Positions 34,716 to 46,809 of a stretch of DNA of 64,000 nt are shown here, in pieces. How positions within the stretch are numbered: position 1 is the first letter of the stretch; each line of letters starts with the position of its first letter. The translations under genes and the position numbers were made by a program. The DNA comes from Sanguinoderma infundibulare (taxonomy: Eukaryota > Basidiomycota > Agaricomycetes > Polyporales > Polyporaceae). The notes beneath the pieces are model-generated. The model was not told the origin of the DNA. It did not search any database and was given only the letters and a program-made list of their open reading frames with translations. The stretch spans positions 1,612,001 to 1,676,000 of the forward strand of contig JAVLRN010000008.1 of the NCBI GenBank assembly GCA_032821775.1, given 5' to 3'.

Positions 34716-36548
34716 ATGCCGCTGCAATTCCTCATACCCGCATTACTGCGCGTGACGTCGTCATCGGATCCCGCGGTGGCCGCCTCACAGCAAGCTGCCG
34801 ACCATCCGCTACACGCCCTTCTCAAGCCTATTTTGTTAACATCCCGCGCTGTCTCTCAGAAGTACCACACACGCATCCCGGATATAATCGCCGAGGAGAA
34901 CGAGCCGGCCGATCCCGAAGAGGAGTACGTGTGGTACGCGTATCAAAAAGACAAGGTCGGCGAGGAGGAGCGTCAGGAAGGGCAAGACGAGGACGAGGTC
35001 CAGGAGAACCTCAAGAAGGCGTGGCTCGAAAAGTACGAGCGGAGAGAGTATGTCTCCCCAAAGACTGATTTGGCTTGTCCCGCCCGCGCGCTCACACACG
35101 TTTGTCTCTGCGCCCTGCGCGTGTCGGTCAGGGTCCAGGTCCAAATGCTCCTGTACTTTCTGCTCATCTCTCTACCGGGGCATCGACCAGCGTTGTCCGC
35201 TGAGGGCGCTCAGTCGGCCATCGCCGATCCGCTTCCGCTGCCGCCCTCTCTGTCGCCGTCCAAGTCAAAAAAGCGTAAACACGAGGACCGTGGGAGAGGT
35301 CGGGCGCAGAATCCGCCGCCGCTGCCGCCACTTGAAGAACGCCTCGAGAGCTTTATGGACAAGCTCGCCATGTGGCAGCTCATGCATTCTGTCGATACCT
35401 CGCTGGGTCGAGGGGTATCATCCAAATCAGCTGCGGATAAAGGAAAGGCGAGGCAAAAGGACGACCGGGACTGGATGCAAGCCTTTTGCGAGGATGTCGC
35501 GGAGCCCTTGTTCGTCATCTTTGACGTTCGCTATGTCATGAAGGCTATGTTGACGTGTTTTGGGTACAGGTTCAAGGCGAAGCTTCCTGAGCTTTGTGCC
35601 CTCTTTCGCTCGAAGCTTTTCCCCGAGACCGCCAGGTCGGATACGGACTCGCTTGGCCTTTCACCCCCTGGTTCGCCCAAGCCCGCTGCCAAGCGCGTCA
35701 AGTCTTCTGCCACATCAGCCGCCTCCTCAAAGTCGACTTCGAAGTCTACCGTGAAGGGCAAGGTCAAAGACGCGTCGCGCTCGCGCTCGAACTCAAACTC
35801 TCTGTCGCTCTCGCTCGAGCAAGAGAGGCGGGAGCGGTCTCGGTCGCTCAGCATGGGCCCGAAGCGGCCGCCGGTATATGAGGTGACCATGACGACAAAG
35901 TTCGGGAAGGCGCGCGCGAAGCAGAAGGCGGAGCTTGAGCGGGCGGCTTCTGTTCCTGGGCCGTCCCTGTCACGGACGCAGTCACAGCCGTCGGTCGCTG
36001 CTGGGGCGAGCACCCAGCTTGCGAAGCGCGTGTCCAAGATGGGAAGCGTCCTCGTCGCGGCTACACCTAGCAAGCCGCGCGACGGGATGTCAAGATCGCA
36101 GTCTCAGAGGACCCAGAGCCAATCCCAGCCCCAACCGCGGCTCTCTGCGCTTTTGGCTCAACCGCCAACGTCCACGCGGATAACGTCCCTCTTGTCATCT
36201 CGGCCGACGCTCACCCGCATGGACAGCTTCAACATCGATAGCGATTACGATGACGACGATGCGGACGTCGTCGCCACTCCGACGAAGGCTCGCCGGCGAC
36301 CTTCAACACGGGCCGCGTCAGAGAGCAAGAATGGTGAGGAGGGGGACAATTGGAACCTGAGGAGCTCTCCCGCTGTCCTCTCGCTTAGCACCTTCAACTC
36401 TCGAGAGCCGCCGAAATCCGAGGACGACGAGCCGCCCGAGAGCAGCAGTCCAGGAGATCTTGGAGGTTTTGGGGATGCAAGAACGCCTCCACGTGTTGGT
36501 TCCTCTCGAGGGCGAATCATGGTAGAAGACACTCCGACCAAGTCTTGA
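34716..36548 (+). CDS. sld3: Sld3-like DNA replication initiation factor
   Basis: Exons 34716-35047, 35132-35509 and 35570-36548 encode 562 aa. The whole locus is also open without splicing (610 codons), because both introns (84 and 60 nt) lack stops and are multiples of three. Removing them joins KYERRE to VQVQMLLYFLLISLPG and CEDVAEPL to FKAKLPELCALFRSKLFP, which are the conserved contexts of the Sld3/Treslin domain. The protein then becomes Ser/Arg-rich with many potential CDK-type sites, contains VYEVTMTTKFGKARAKQK, and ends in an acidic/Ser tail. Sld3 loads Cdc45 on Mcm2-7 at origins after DDK and CDK phosphorylation. Assignment rests on the LLYFLLISLPG region and overall layout; sequence conservation of this family is low. 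Confidence 0.66.
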   Translation: MPLQFLIPALLRVTSSSDPAVAASQQAADHPLHALLKPILLTSRAVSQKYHTRIPDIIAEENEPADPEEEYVWYAYQKDKVGEEERQEGQDEDEVQENLKKAWLEKYERREYVSPKTDLACPARALTHVCLCALRVSVRVQVQMLLYFLLISLPGHRPALSAEGAQSAIADPLPLPPSLSPSKSKKRKHEDRGRGRAQNPPPLPPLEERLESFMDKLAMWQLMHSVDTSLGRGVSSKSAADKGKARQKDDRDWMQAFCEDVAEPLFVIFDVRYVMKAMLTCFGYRFKAKLPELCALFRSKLFPETARSDTDSLGLSPPGSPKPAAKRVKSSATSAASSKSTSKSTVKGKVKDASRSRSNSNSLSLSLEQERRERSRSLSMGPKRPPVYEVTMTTKFGKARAKQKAELERAASVPGPSLSRTQSQPSVAAGASTQLAKRVSKMGSVLVAATPSKPRDGMSRSQSQRTQSQSQPQPRLSALLAQPPTSTRITSLLSSRPTLTRMDSFNIDSDYDDDDADVVATPTKARRRPSTRAASESKNGEEGDNWNLRSSPAVLSLSTFNSREPPKSEDDEPPESSSPGDLGGFGDARTPPRVGSSRGRIMVEDTPTKS

Positions 36549-36857
36549 GATTTCGGTCTGATATGGGTCACCTACACAGTATGGACAATTGTACCATATC
36601 GTAGGCTTCTTATGATGTTACCCCGTGTTGATGTTTCCATGCTTCGAACCGCCACGCACAAGTTGTAAATACACACAGACTTCGAGAAGCTCATCGCCGT
36701 CGGGTCACGAGTACCGGTGGATACCTTAGTCACTCGGCGGCTTTCATGTCAACTATCGCCGAGTTGAGAAGCCTGTCATCCACCCTCTTCTTGCCGCGAA
36801 GCAAGGCAGCCAACCGCCGATAACAACGAAGCGGAGGATCTTCCCCAGCCAAACACG

Positions 36858-37453
36858 ATGGTATGTATGTACACTGTATACTGATAGGGGCATTCGGACG
36901 GTACCCGTTTCTGATCATCGCCGGACACTTCTGGTTGTAGACGGACGCGAAACCCTCCGCGCAGAGCCTTCCACAGGAAACGCTTGACTTCGCACATCGC
37001 ATGTTTGACGCCGCGCGCGACAATAACGCAGAGCTGTTATTGCAGGCCGTGGATGTTGGGCTTCCGCCGAATCTCACCAACGATAAGGGTGTGTTCATCC
37101 TCACCCCTTCAATGTGACCTGACCTGATGGCCGAGCTGTACGCAGGAAACACCCTGCTCATGCTCGCCGCCTATAACGGCCACGCCAATCTCGTCAAGGG
37201 GCTTTTGACCAGAGGAGCGGACGGGAACCGGCTCAACGACCAAGGACAGTCGCCGCTCGCCGGAGCCGTCTTCAAAGGCCACGACGAGGTCGTCCGCGTC
37301 CTTGTGGAAAGTGGTGCGGACCCACGAACTGGCACGCCTACAGCGATCCAAACTGCCCGTATGTTCAAGAAGGACGAGTTACTGAAGGTGATGGGAGCGA
37401 CGGATGATGATTTCAAAGACCCGGTACCCGGTATTCCAGGTCCGCCACATTAA
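36858..37453 (+). CDS. small ankyrin-repeat protein
   Basis: Exons 36858-36860, 36941-37088 and 37146-37453 encode 152 aa. Exon 2 reads TDAKPSAQSLPQETLDFAHR and then MFDAARDNNAELLLQAVD. Exon 3 carries two ankyrin repeats, GNTLLMLAAYNGHANLVKG and GQSPLAGAVFKGHDEVVRVL, and a partial third. This is a widespread small fungal ankyrin protein of unknown role, presumably a protein-binding module. In-frame TAG lies immediately before the first codon of exon 2, so an upstream exon is required. The ATG at 36858 is followed directly by GTATGTATG, so the start codon alone makes exon 1. An alternative is internal initiation at the ATG near 37001, losing about 20 residues. It lies 310 bp after the Sld3-like stop and converges with MON2. 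Confidence 0.78.
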
Positions 37454-37592
37454 CACGATCATTGCGCGAGAGATGAGCAGCTGTATGGATGGTATTCGTG
37501 ATCCGCGATATCGATATTAGTACGGAAGTATACAGTGTGGAATGTACGATCAGATGTAACATGAACACTTCTACAATGGCGGACGATATATG

Positions 37593-40500
37593 CTAGTGAC
37601 CGACTCCGAGCTCCCTCCCGACCTCCTTCAAGCAATCTTTTGCCAGAGTTCTGGCGTCTAGCTCCACTGCAGGACCAGCAGTTGAAGATTCCTCAATTGC
37701 GTTTGTCTGGGTACCAGCTGACAGAGGACGAGACCCCGCAATGACCCAGGCCGTAGGCGGTTTTCGAGGTATAGAGACGATCTCGCACAATATGGGGTAG
37801 AAATGGAACAAGTGCGCTTTGGTAGACCGTTTGACAGCGTCAGCAATCAACGCAGAGGGAGGAAGGGATTGGTCGACGCCTGTAGCAATGTTCAATCGCG
37901 ATGGCGGAGGAACGTCTATCTGGAAGACAAACCTGGCTGTTCGGTACAGTATTCCGACGGTGCGTCGGAAAGTGCTGCCCAAAGCGTACCGGGCCAAAGA
38001 CGCAGGGCGAGTAGTTTCCTCAAGACGTAAAGCAGCTCTTCTTCTCGAGCCCTGATTGCGAAATCAGCCTAATGCATGTGAATTTAAAGAAACGTAGGTA
38101 CGAACCTTGGGAATGGCAGGTTTCCGCGTAGTGACTCGTCGGCAACGTATCCAACTAAGGTCAATCGGCATCGCTCAAGGAGGGACGGTATACTCAAGGC
38201 TGCAATTCGCTTTCTCGAAGGTATCTGATCTGTGCACGATCGTCAGCTATGTAGGTCTATGGAAACTCCATTGACCAGGAGGCACTCACCTTGCGAGGTA
38301 TCCGAGGATATCAGGAACAACAGATCGAAGCACCAATACGAAAACCGTTCGCGTGGTAAGAAGCGTCCCGCGGAAGTGGTGCCAACGCCAATGGATCCGT
38401 CTCCGAACCTTTCTAGCTTGTCAAAGTCTCTGGACGAGTGGCTTGAACGTGACCTCTTTGCAGGTGAAGGCATCGGGACGGATGACAGGGATGACGGTGA
38501 GGGTGGCAAGTCGTCCTCAGTGGACCGCAACCGGCTTCCTTGCTGCAGGACTCGGGCCAATTGCGCCACGATATAATCTGGGACAGACGATTCGCCGAGG
38601 TAGGGGACCACATCGATCTCGAGGGAGGCAACCAGTGACAGATCGAAGTTTTCCTCCGCTTCCTGAAGGTCAAGAGCCAGATGTTCAACGGCGGAGCTAC
38701 GAACCGCTCGCTCGTCAGTGGACCCGCGTTATGACCGCGAACTTTGGACGCACCAGTCTGCCAAAATACCACCGCGGAAAGTATCGACGACTTGCCGCCA
38801 GACGCCTTCTATCCGATCAACAGGGATGTCTGGAGCTCCCAACTTAACCGGCGCAGTTAATGCTGCAGCAGGCTGCCTAACACTCACCACTGTGCAGCTG
38901 TCTCATTTGAGGACCACACTCCTTGACTATGCGCAGGAAACTCGTGGTAGCCGTCTTCCAAAGAGGTTCGTCTTTGCCAAACTTCGACGGGGCTGGGCAT
39001 TCATACTTCAACTTGATAGGAATGGAGTACGCCTAGACAGTTGCTCGTGAGCGATATTTCCAGGGTAAAAAAAGGACGGCGATAGTTTGCTGACAGAAAA
39101 TATGGTTTCGACGGTACCATCCGCGTAGATGGACACGTCACCTTTGAAGCGGAGGAAGAGGTCGACGACGAGCGGCATCGTCTTCTTTGACAAAGCGATG
39201 TAAGTCACGCGGCTCACGGTGGACCGAGGGACCTTGGACGCGGAGTTACCAGGGAGTGGCGTCTGGATGTCGAAAGCCGCGAGGAAAGGAAGTGTGGCGT
39301 ATTCGGAGAGGTCGCGAAGGACGAGGGAGATGACACCGCTCGCCGTCAGCTCAATGCTGTCTACGGCTTCCATCACGACCGCCTGTGTTCCGCAAGTCAA
39401 TCAAATGAAAACGACGGCTAAAATTGACCGCACTCGCCTGGACAGGGCTCAGCGCGTCGATGTCAGGCCTGAAGTCCGGAGAGTTTGGATACGTCAAGAC
39501 GCCTTGGGGGAACTGTAAGCTTCCTGAACGTCACATGCCGACGATACGAACCTTTGAGGACTGTCATGAGACGCGTCAGACGCTCGAGAGGCCACTCGTG
39601 GTCCTCGAGTTGTCTGCCTATCCTTCGTGTGCACCGTATAACGTCAACGAATGCCGTCAGGCTCTCCTGTGTTAACGGCTTGATCGGTGGAATTGCCGCT
39701 GTTGGAGACTTCGATCCGGGGGACGACGAATCCAGGTCAGCGACGACGTTCCCCATCGCGTCACATGCACCCCATGCGGTTTCGAGAGCTTCCGCGGTGC
39801 GCGACTTGAGATCCGCGGCCGTTGAAAGTGCTTTGATCGCCTTCTCCAGACAACGCAATGCTGGGGCGGTGATCGAGCGGTTGTCGTTCAACCACGAGTC
39901 CTGGATGTGCCCGACGAACACGCTCCACGCCTTCGTGAAGGACTCGAGGAGCATTATCTTGCTCGTCAAGAAGTCCTGGAAGATCGAACCAATCGACTGG
40001 AGCGCCAGGATCTTGGACTCGTCCCACTGCAGATCGGGCGCTGTGGAGGCGGGGGTGGCGGTTTCTTCTGTCCCCGCAGGCCCCGCGGCGGACAAATTCC
40101 GCCGTATAGAGGCCGTGATAGAATCCAGAAGCGGGAACGTGACCTTCCAAATGCACTCGTCCCAGGTCTGGAGGCTCAATGTGGCGCCGTAGAGCTGGAG
40201 GGTCCGGAAGAGCGTCTGGATGGCTCCGACACGAACCTCAGGCCTGGCATCCGTACAGAGTCCGAGGACCTCAAGGAGAAGGAACATCCAGAGAGCGCTG
40301 TATTCCGGCTCTTTCGTGTCGTCCCTGCGCTTGGCCTGGATAGAATCAGATACGCCCCACAGCAAACTTTCCGCGGCCGTCAGCGCGATGTTGGTGTCTG
40401 CCTGTCGTCCGAACTGCCCCAATGTGCTGATGCAAAGTCGGAGGTGGTCGGGAGATAGCGACGAAAGGGAGTCGCAAACCAGCGTGAGTGACTGGAACGC

Positions 40501-43500
40501 GATCTTGACCAGCGACGTGTAGCTCTTCTCGTTGAGATATCCAAGCGGGGGAGGCCGGTTCTTGCCCAAGTCCTGAAACGATGGCGAAGACGCAGACGTC
40601 GGCGTTGCCGCGGTAGGCATCGGAGCAGGAGCGGGTTTGCATACGCTGCCCAGCATCTCGAAAATCGTCTCCCAACCGACGACCAAAGTGTGCCCAGATG
40701 ACTGCAGGATCTGGTGTAGCGTTTCCAGTCCCAGACGTCGCAACTCGATCGAAGTGGTGCTGATTGCCGCTCCAGAGGAATCCGGTACAACCTGCAAGGC
40801 GAGGACGTCCAAGACCCGACGCTGCACCACTGGCTGGAGTTCTCCCGATGATGTGATGTTGCGAGGTACGACCACGAGGATATCGTCAAGGACTCGGGCA
40901 GCTTGAAGTCGGATGGTGGGAGGCGCATGCTGGTGTCGAACAATGGACAGGAGGTGAGCGGTGATTGGGTCCCAAGCGACGTCTGGTGATCTGTAGATCA
41001 GACGGTGGATGTTGAGCATGGCAACACCCCCGAGCTTCCCAACCCCAAAGTCCCCGCTGCGCTACATAACAGATACAGATAAGCTACTGTCTCCGTAGAC
41101 ACGACAGCAAAGACCTACCGGTGTACGCGGCAGGTGTATCCCGCTCACTCGTCTTCGATGAGCCGGTTCCGAGGTCGCAGACAGAGACAATGTCGAGCCG
41201 TGACTGGGAGTTAGATCCTCCACAGACTCGTTCTCCACACTAAGCGTGTCCGACTGCATCCCGATCATGGCCGCGCTCAGCTTGCACAAGGCCTTCACGA
41301 ATTCGCAAAACGCCCCGTCCTCCAAATTCTTGGATGCGTCGAAGAGCCGCTGCATCGCATGCTGGAGGCTGTCAGGATCGAGGTCCGCGAGAAGGGGATG
41401 GCGCGACTGCGGGACCGACGTCTGTGCTGAGGAGCCGGTGAGAGGAGGCGACCCCGGGGCGGCGCCTGGGCCAACGGTGTTGCGCTTGGTGCTCGCCCCG
41501 CGCGAGCCCTTCGTAGAGAGGACGTAGTCCGCATTCTGCAACGCCTCCAGGATATCGAACCAGCTCTCTCCGAGGCTGCCCGCGAGGAAGAGGGCGCACG
41601 CCACCAACACCTTTAGGCATGCCATGTTTCGTTCCGACAACCCGGGCGGGTGCGCGTTCGCGCCAGGCAAGCCCAAGCTCTCCGTTATCGCGCTTGCGGT
41701 GGTTCGGGGCGTGTTCGGCTCCACGGGCACGTACGTGTCGATGCTCGACACGACCCCCGTCGGGATCGCGAGGCGCGCCAGGCTCGTGAAGAACGCGTCG
41801 CGCGGAGTTGTCAGGCCGAGCATGCCAGAAACGGTCGTTAACGCTTGATAGCTCGCCACCACGTCGACGAAGAGCTCGTCTGACAGGTTCGTCGAGATCA
41901 GGAACGACAGTGCAGCAAGCAGTGCAGGCCACCCGCTCTCGACCATGTTGTACACCGTGCGCAGCTGATGCGTCACCGTGTCCTCCTGCGGAAGCGTCGA
42001 GAGATCGAGTGCCGGGGGTGCGCGGATGACCGGTTCGCCGGCGGTACGGGGCTTCTGGACCATGATAGAGTTGTAGAGAGGTGCCGTGAACGAGGCGAAG
42101 CCTTCACAAAGCGACACGAGACATTGCACTCCGAGTAGATATAGGTAGGACTCTGGAATCGGGGGAGAGTCTGCCTTGTCCAGCTGGTCGATACTGAGCG
42201 TGCCAGTAAGATCAGCGCCTGGTAACACAAATTAGGGACGTACCACTGTAGCTTCATCGCAGACCCCTGCACGCTCAATCCCGCCTCCGTGGTCATCATG
42301 CTTGCGACCCCCGTGACAGTCGCGCTCGCCGCGCTGGCCACCATCCCAGCCACACCGCCGACATCGAGCGCATAGGCACCGTCCGCGGTCGACCCCGGAT
42401 GAGTGGACACGCCGACGCCAAACATCTGGTGACATACACCTAGAAGCGCGGGGCGCTCCGTGACCAGCCTCTTGAGTGCGGTGATCAGCGACGTGAACAC
42501 CTTCGAACCGCCCTCCTCCGCGTCATAGCGATCCCAGACATTGCGCATCAGCTCGGCATCGCTGCACAAGCTGCGATACGGGCGTTAGACGGTGACGCAG
42601 CACAGGACGGCAGGACTTACCCACGCATGATCTCCATAGCGAGAACACGCATCCACAATGGCCGAACTGTGTGTCCTGGACCGGCCTCGGAGGGGTCGGC
42701 ATCGCTGGTCTCGGCACCGATGATCCGGATGAGGAGCATGAGAAAGACCTCGGACTCCGTCTTCAGCTCCAGCGAGAACTGCTTGAGCAACAGGAAGACA
42801 ACCCGTATCGACCGCAGCGTCAGGGGGAAGTTTGGCCGATCGGACAACGACTTGTGCACGAGCGGACAGAGGTGATGCTGCAACAACAGCAGAAGCTCCA
42901 TGTGCTGTGCACCGCAGCTTGTCAGCGAGAGCCTATGTTGGGAGGTCAGGCGTGGGACGCACCTTGCGGAACAAGTCGTGGTAGTTCGTGAGCACGCTCT
43001 CGATGAGCTCGAGCGCGAACGTCTTGCGGAGCGAGTCGAGCTTCAAGAACCGCGGTTGCTCAGCGTTGGCCAGCAGGCAGAGATCCTCGAAGACGGCGTA
43101 CGCATCGTGTGCGGAGGGGCCCAGCTCGGTCGTGTTGCCATTGGGGAGAACGGCCTCGATCTTCTGATCCTCCGCTACGTCCTCTCGGCGATCCTCGTCC
43201 ACGACCTTGTCCACGACGAACATCACGAGTTGCCGCAGTGTGGCGGCGGCTGTTGACGACACGACGGCGATGCGGGACTCCTGTAGCCTGAAGCAGAGCA
43301 AAAGAGCCTGACGACGAGACCGCAGTCAGAGCTGGCCGGCAGGAGAGGGGAGACATGTGCACTCACATCGCCAAGCAGTTGCCCATGTACGGCGGGGAAG
43401 TTGGTGATGAGCGATAGGAGTGTCTGGAGTATCCGGAGTTGGATGTCAACTCCTTGGTTCATGCAATCGCTCATTGTCGTTATGATGAGGGGGACGGCGG

Positions 43501-43991
43501 ATTGGGGGACAGCCTTCAGCGCGATGAGGCGTTGGAGGGACCCGAGGGATATCGCGACCACCTTTGCGTTCTTGGTGGCGCAACCCATAAACACCGGGCG
43601 GAGAAGGTCGTCGGATTGGGGGCCATCTGGTAGGGGACGTGGGCGATTGGGATTAGGTGCGGTGATTGGGGATGAGTGTGGACTCGGAATGTGTTGTAGA
43701 CATACCGGACGCTAATGTCGCAGTTGCCTGTTCTGGAGAAGAACGGAGGATAGCGAGGGACTTCTCCGCAGCCTTAATGCATTATAGAATGAGCCCAGCA
43801 TTATTCGGGGCGAAAGGCAATGAACCGAACGAGTAAACGTTGGTGACATACTCGTACTCACCTCGCGCACATCAGGATGCTTCCTCCGAGTCTCGCTAGC
43901 GAGAGACTTGCAATCGGTTAGCCTCAGCGCATGATAGCAACAGTATATCACGTACCTGGAGTTCCGTCACAAGGAAAGCCAATGAGCTCAT
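37593..43991 (-). CDS. mon2: MON2 homologue (Golgi/endosome traffic scaffold)
   Basis: Seventeen exons, minus strand: 43991-43956, 43906-43862, 43772-43706, 43626-43367, 43307-42963, 42904-42621, 42570-42244, 42193-41119, 41061-39552, 39502-39438, 39382-39095, 39032-38888, 38829-38754, 38696-38290, 38229-38106, 38051-37933 and 37879-37593. Total 1,819 aa. The N-terminal DCB-like part includes SLASETRRKHPDVREAAEKS and MGCATKNAKVVAISLGSLQ. HUS-type armadillo helices follow. The C-terminal Mon2 region includes FRPDIDALSPVQ, YSIPIKLKYECPAPSKFGKD, RIEGVWRQVVDTFRGGILAD and LTLVGYVADESLRGNLPFPR. MON2 resembles the Sec7-family ARF exchange factors without a Sec7 domain, and works with Dop1 and Arl1 in endosome-to-Golgi recycling. 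The intron after exon 10 begins GCGAGT (GC-AG, 55 nt). All other introns have GT donors; GTCAGC after exon 11 is weak but keeps the frame. Confidence 0.92.
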
Positions 43992-44632
43992 CGACACTAC
44001 TCCTCCGAGAGGTTACGCGGGATTCGCGCGCGCAGGCGTTCTTGGTCTATATACACACAGGGCCCCAGTGCGCAGCCGAGCAGGCAGTACGAGGTGCACC
44101 GAGTTCAGAGAAACGCCGAAGCCTGGAAATTAATGAGAATGGCCCAGGCAAGCTTCGGGAGGTCGTCCGATTCTCGTCTGGGAACAAGTATGACGAGGGG
44201 CGGAGCGAGGCAGAGTGGGCGCTCCCTTTCAGCGTTCAACCACCTTGATCCTTTTCCTTGATCCATCCAGTCCAACGTGGACCTACGTGGACGCAGTCTG
44301 CAATAATGATAAAACTAGTGCCGAGAATGGTAACGGAGCTCGAACGATTCGGGAAGGTGAGCGGTTTCTTCGAAGAGGAGGACGCTTTCTTGACAATGTC
44401 CTTTCAATTCAAGGTTTAGCTGGGCACCGTCTCCTCCACCATCACAAAGGCTCACTCAACAGCTCACCCAAGATGGGTTTTACGCTTCATTTGAATGACG
44501 CGGTGGACATGGCAGGATCTGAACGATTATTGATGCAGACTCCACATATCTCTAAAGTCTCAGCACGAGTGCGCATAAATACAGGAACACAACACGATCC
44601 TCTCCGAAGATGTCCTTCGCGCGTGGCTCGAG
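43992..44632. other. MON2 promoter and neighbour 3' flank
   Basis: The 641-bp spacer between two tandem minus-strand genes shows no further coding signal. Confidence 0.55.
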
Positions 44633-45217
44633 TCAATCCCTGATATCGACGAGCTTCTGGATCCATTCTGAAAGGGCTCTGGTTTTGCCAAATGTATCTC
44701 CCGGCTCCGGGTCTGCCTGGCATTCCGCCACCACCGCCCCGGCGTACGTCTCGAAGATGATACACATTTCCTGTTCCAGATCCCGCGCGTCTGTCATCCA
44801 CAGATTGTATGGGAAACGAAGCTTCACGCAACTTACGTTCGGATCGTCGAGATCCACACCTTCCGGCGCTCTCATCATCGTCTTCCACCCATACGCGTTG
44901 ACCCAGTGGGCCACGAAGTCCGAATAACGGAGCTGTATGTGTTGCTGTTGCATGCGGAGTAGACACAGTGGTGAGTGGAAGCTAAGCAATTCATGAGGAC
45001 AGAAACATACAGTAAAGGCGCCTCTTCTCAGGTCGGGTCGCTTCTTCATCAAAGCGTCCATGTACGCCATCTCTAGCATGTGCTTCCCCACCACGCGAAG
45101 CCTCACGCCATCCCCAAACGGCTCTTGCATGCCGGTGGAGGGCGCTGAATGGTGTACAAATACGTCAAGCATTGCGATGCCTGAGAGCCGAGGTGCGGGG
45201 GGGACATTGGTGGCCAT
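44633..45217 (-). CDS. RNase III-like fold protein, probably inactive
   Basis: Minus-strand exons 45217-45011, 44944-44837 and 44770-44633 encode 150 aa. The layout follows the RNase III helical fold: a first helix ending DVFVHHSAP, then a stretch aligned with the nuclease signature, DGVRLRVVGKHMLEMAYMDA, then YSDFVAHWVNAYGWK and a last helix FETYAGAVVAE. In active RNase III the signature is xLExLGDxxL. Here the Glu is Arg and the Asp is Lys (RLRVVGK), so metal-dependent cleavage is unlikely. Small proteins of this type are common in Agaricomycetes; their role is unknown. The intron 44836-44771 (GTAAGT...AACAG) is required to link LDDPN to EMCIIFETYAG. ATG 45217 gives MATNVPPAPRLSG; an upstream in-frame start would add 7 residues. 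Confidence 0.58.
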   Translation of the reverse strand: MATNVPPAPRLSGIAMLDVFVHHSAPSTGMQEPFGDGVRLRVVGKHMLEMAYMDALMKKRPDLRRGAFTVCFCPHELLSFHSPLCLLRMQQQHIQLRYSDFVAHWVNAYGWKTMMRAPEGVDLDDPNVSCVKLRFPYNLWMTDARDLEQEMCIIFETYAGAVVAECQADPEPGDTFGKTRALSEWIQKLVDIRD

Positions 45218-46809
45218 TTTGCGGACAGCGGGTTGCAAATAGAGCGACTGGCGGAGGAAATGTTGCTGAGATGCAGGGAAGAGGTGAGAGGTTGCGTTGA
45301 GACTGCGAAATGGCCACTAATGTACCAGGACAGACTGTTTTATATATTCGCCCAGGGCCAGCTCGACGGCAGCACGTCCTCCTGCAGTCCCTACTGCAGT
45401 CCTAGGATCGCAGACTTGACGCAGACGCACCTGCGGTACTTCATCGAGACTGCGGGTGGCGTCCTTGGACGACGTTTCCTTGGTCTTTGTGGTGTGCTGC
45501 GGGACCCTCAAGGCATCAGGCCTCAATGACAGAGTGGAGGACGCGAATCGGTGCGAGTCGCGGGTCTTCTGCCCACAATGACAGGGTGGTTACCGGACTT
45601 GATGCACGAATCGCACGGCTTCTGAAATGGCGCAAGTTTGCCGCAGGTGAGTCGGTGTACATATTGGTTTCTCACAATTAACCTGCTTACCGCTTTATTT
45701 CTTATTCCATAGTGCACAGTATCATTATGCTCAACTGCAAGTTGCCAGTATTTGGAACAGAGGATGGTGTCAGTGCACCATCAGGAACCGCGCTCTCGCT
45801 CCATCGCGGTCGGGGTTGAGGCCAACAGGCTTCCCAGAAACTTCAACGTTCAACAACTGTCAAGGGCGCTGCGCAGCTAGTCAGTCCGCGTTAGGTCTCT
45901 TCTTTGGACGTCGGCTCATTTTCGCAAGCAACTGGAAGGAATCTCGGTACGTCTGTAGATTCTGCCTCTCGCGAAGTATGGCACACTTGCGACTCCGCAG
46001 CCTTCCAGTGAGTCGCCGTTGAATTTCCTGGCATGACTTACGTAAAATCTTTGCCTCATTTTTGGACTTCTGTGAGGTCGTGGCTCACCTTGCTCCGTTC
46101 TAATCCTCGAAGGTGTACATACTGTAGTTGTGTTCTTGTCTGAATTCCAGGGTTGAACGTTGAACCTGCAGACCTAGTTCGCATCACATAGCAGGCTCGA
46201 TAATCAGCGCACCCCCGACCAATCACCCACAATTCATCGGTCCACATGTACATGCGACACAGCTTTATGCCAGGGACTATCGCAACCGTAGACCTTTGCA
46301 ATACATAAATGATCGGCCTAGGTCGCCGTCGCGGGACCTTTTGCATGAGCGTTATGCCGGGAAGGCGATGGTCGAAAATATCGCTTATGGCACCATCACC
46401 GGGCGACTGAGACTAGTACATCATACCAGACCTTGAATACCTCTGAATATCCCCGGATGGACGAAAGGGACAGGAACAACCGACTGTGCCCAGGGCGTGA
46501 ACGAACACTAGAGTTGCCTTTTGGAGAAATAGGCGTTTGTGCTCCGGTGGGGAGTGCCTGATGGTGGCTGCGGATCCCCGACCGAGAACTGGATCGGTTA
46601 TCCATTTGCTCCATGAGCGTCCTCGCCCAAGCTCCCAAAAGGCCCCCGCAGCATGCGCCGGCGGACAGCCCTCAGACAATCCTACCCTCTTTCCCTGCTT
46701 GCGTCGATCCTTATCCCCCGTCCCCGCGGACGTCCCGCCTTGCCAGCGCAACCCGTGCTCGTTGAACCTTCAGCTCTCTATCGCGCGAAGGACGCAACCC
46801 GCCTTATCT
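45218..46809. other. intergenic, no gene recognised
   Basis: The 1.6-kb spacer lies between divergent genes. Short frames on both strands have no domain and no splice support. The right 150 bp are CT-rich and precede the mannosyltransferase start. Confidence 0.5.
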
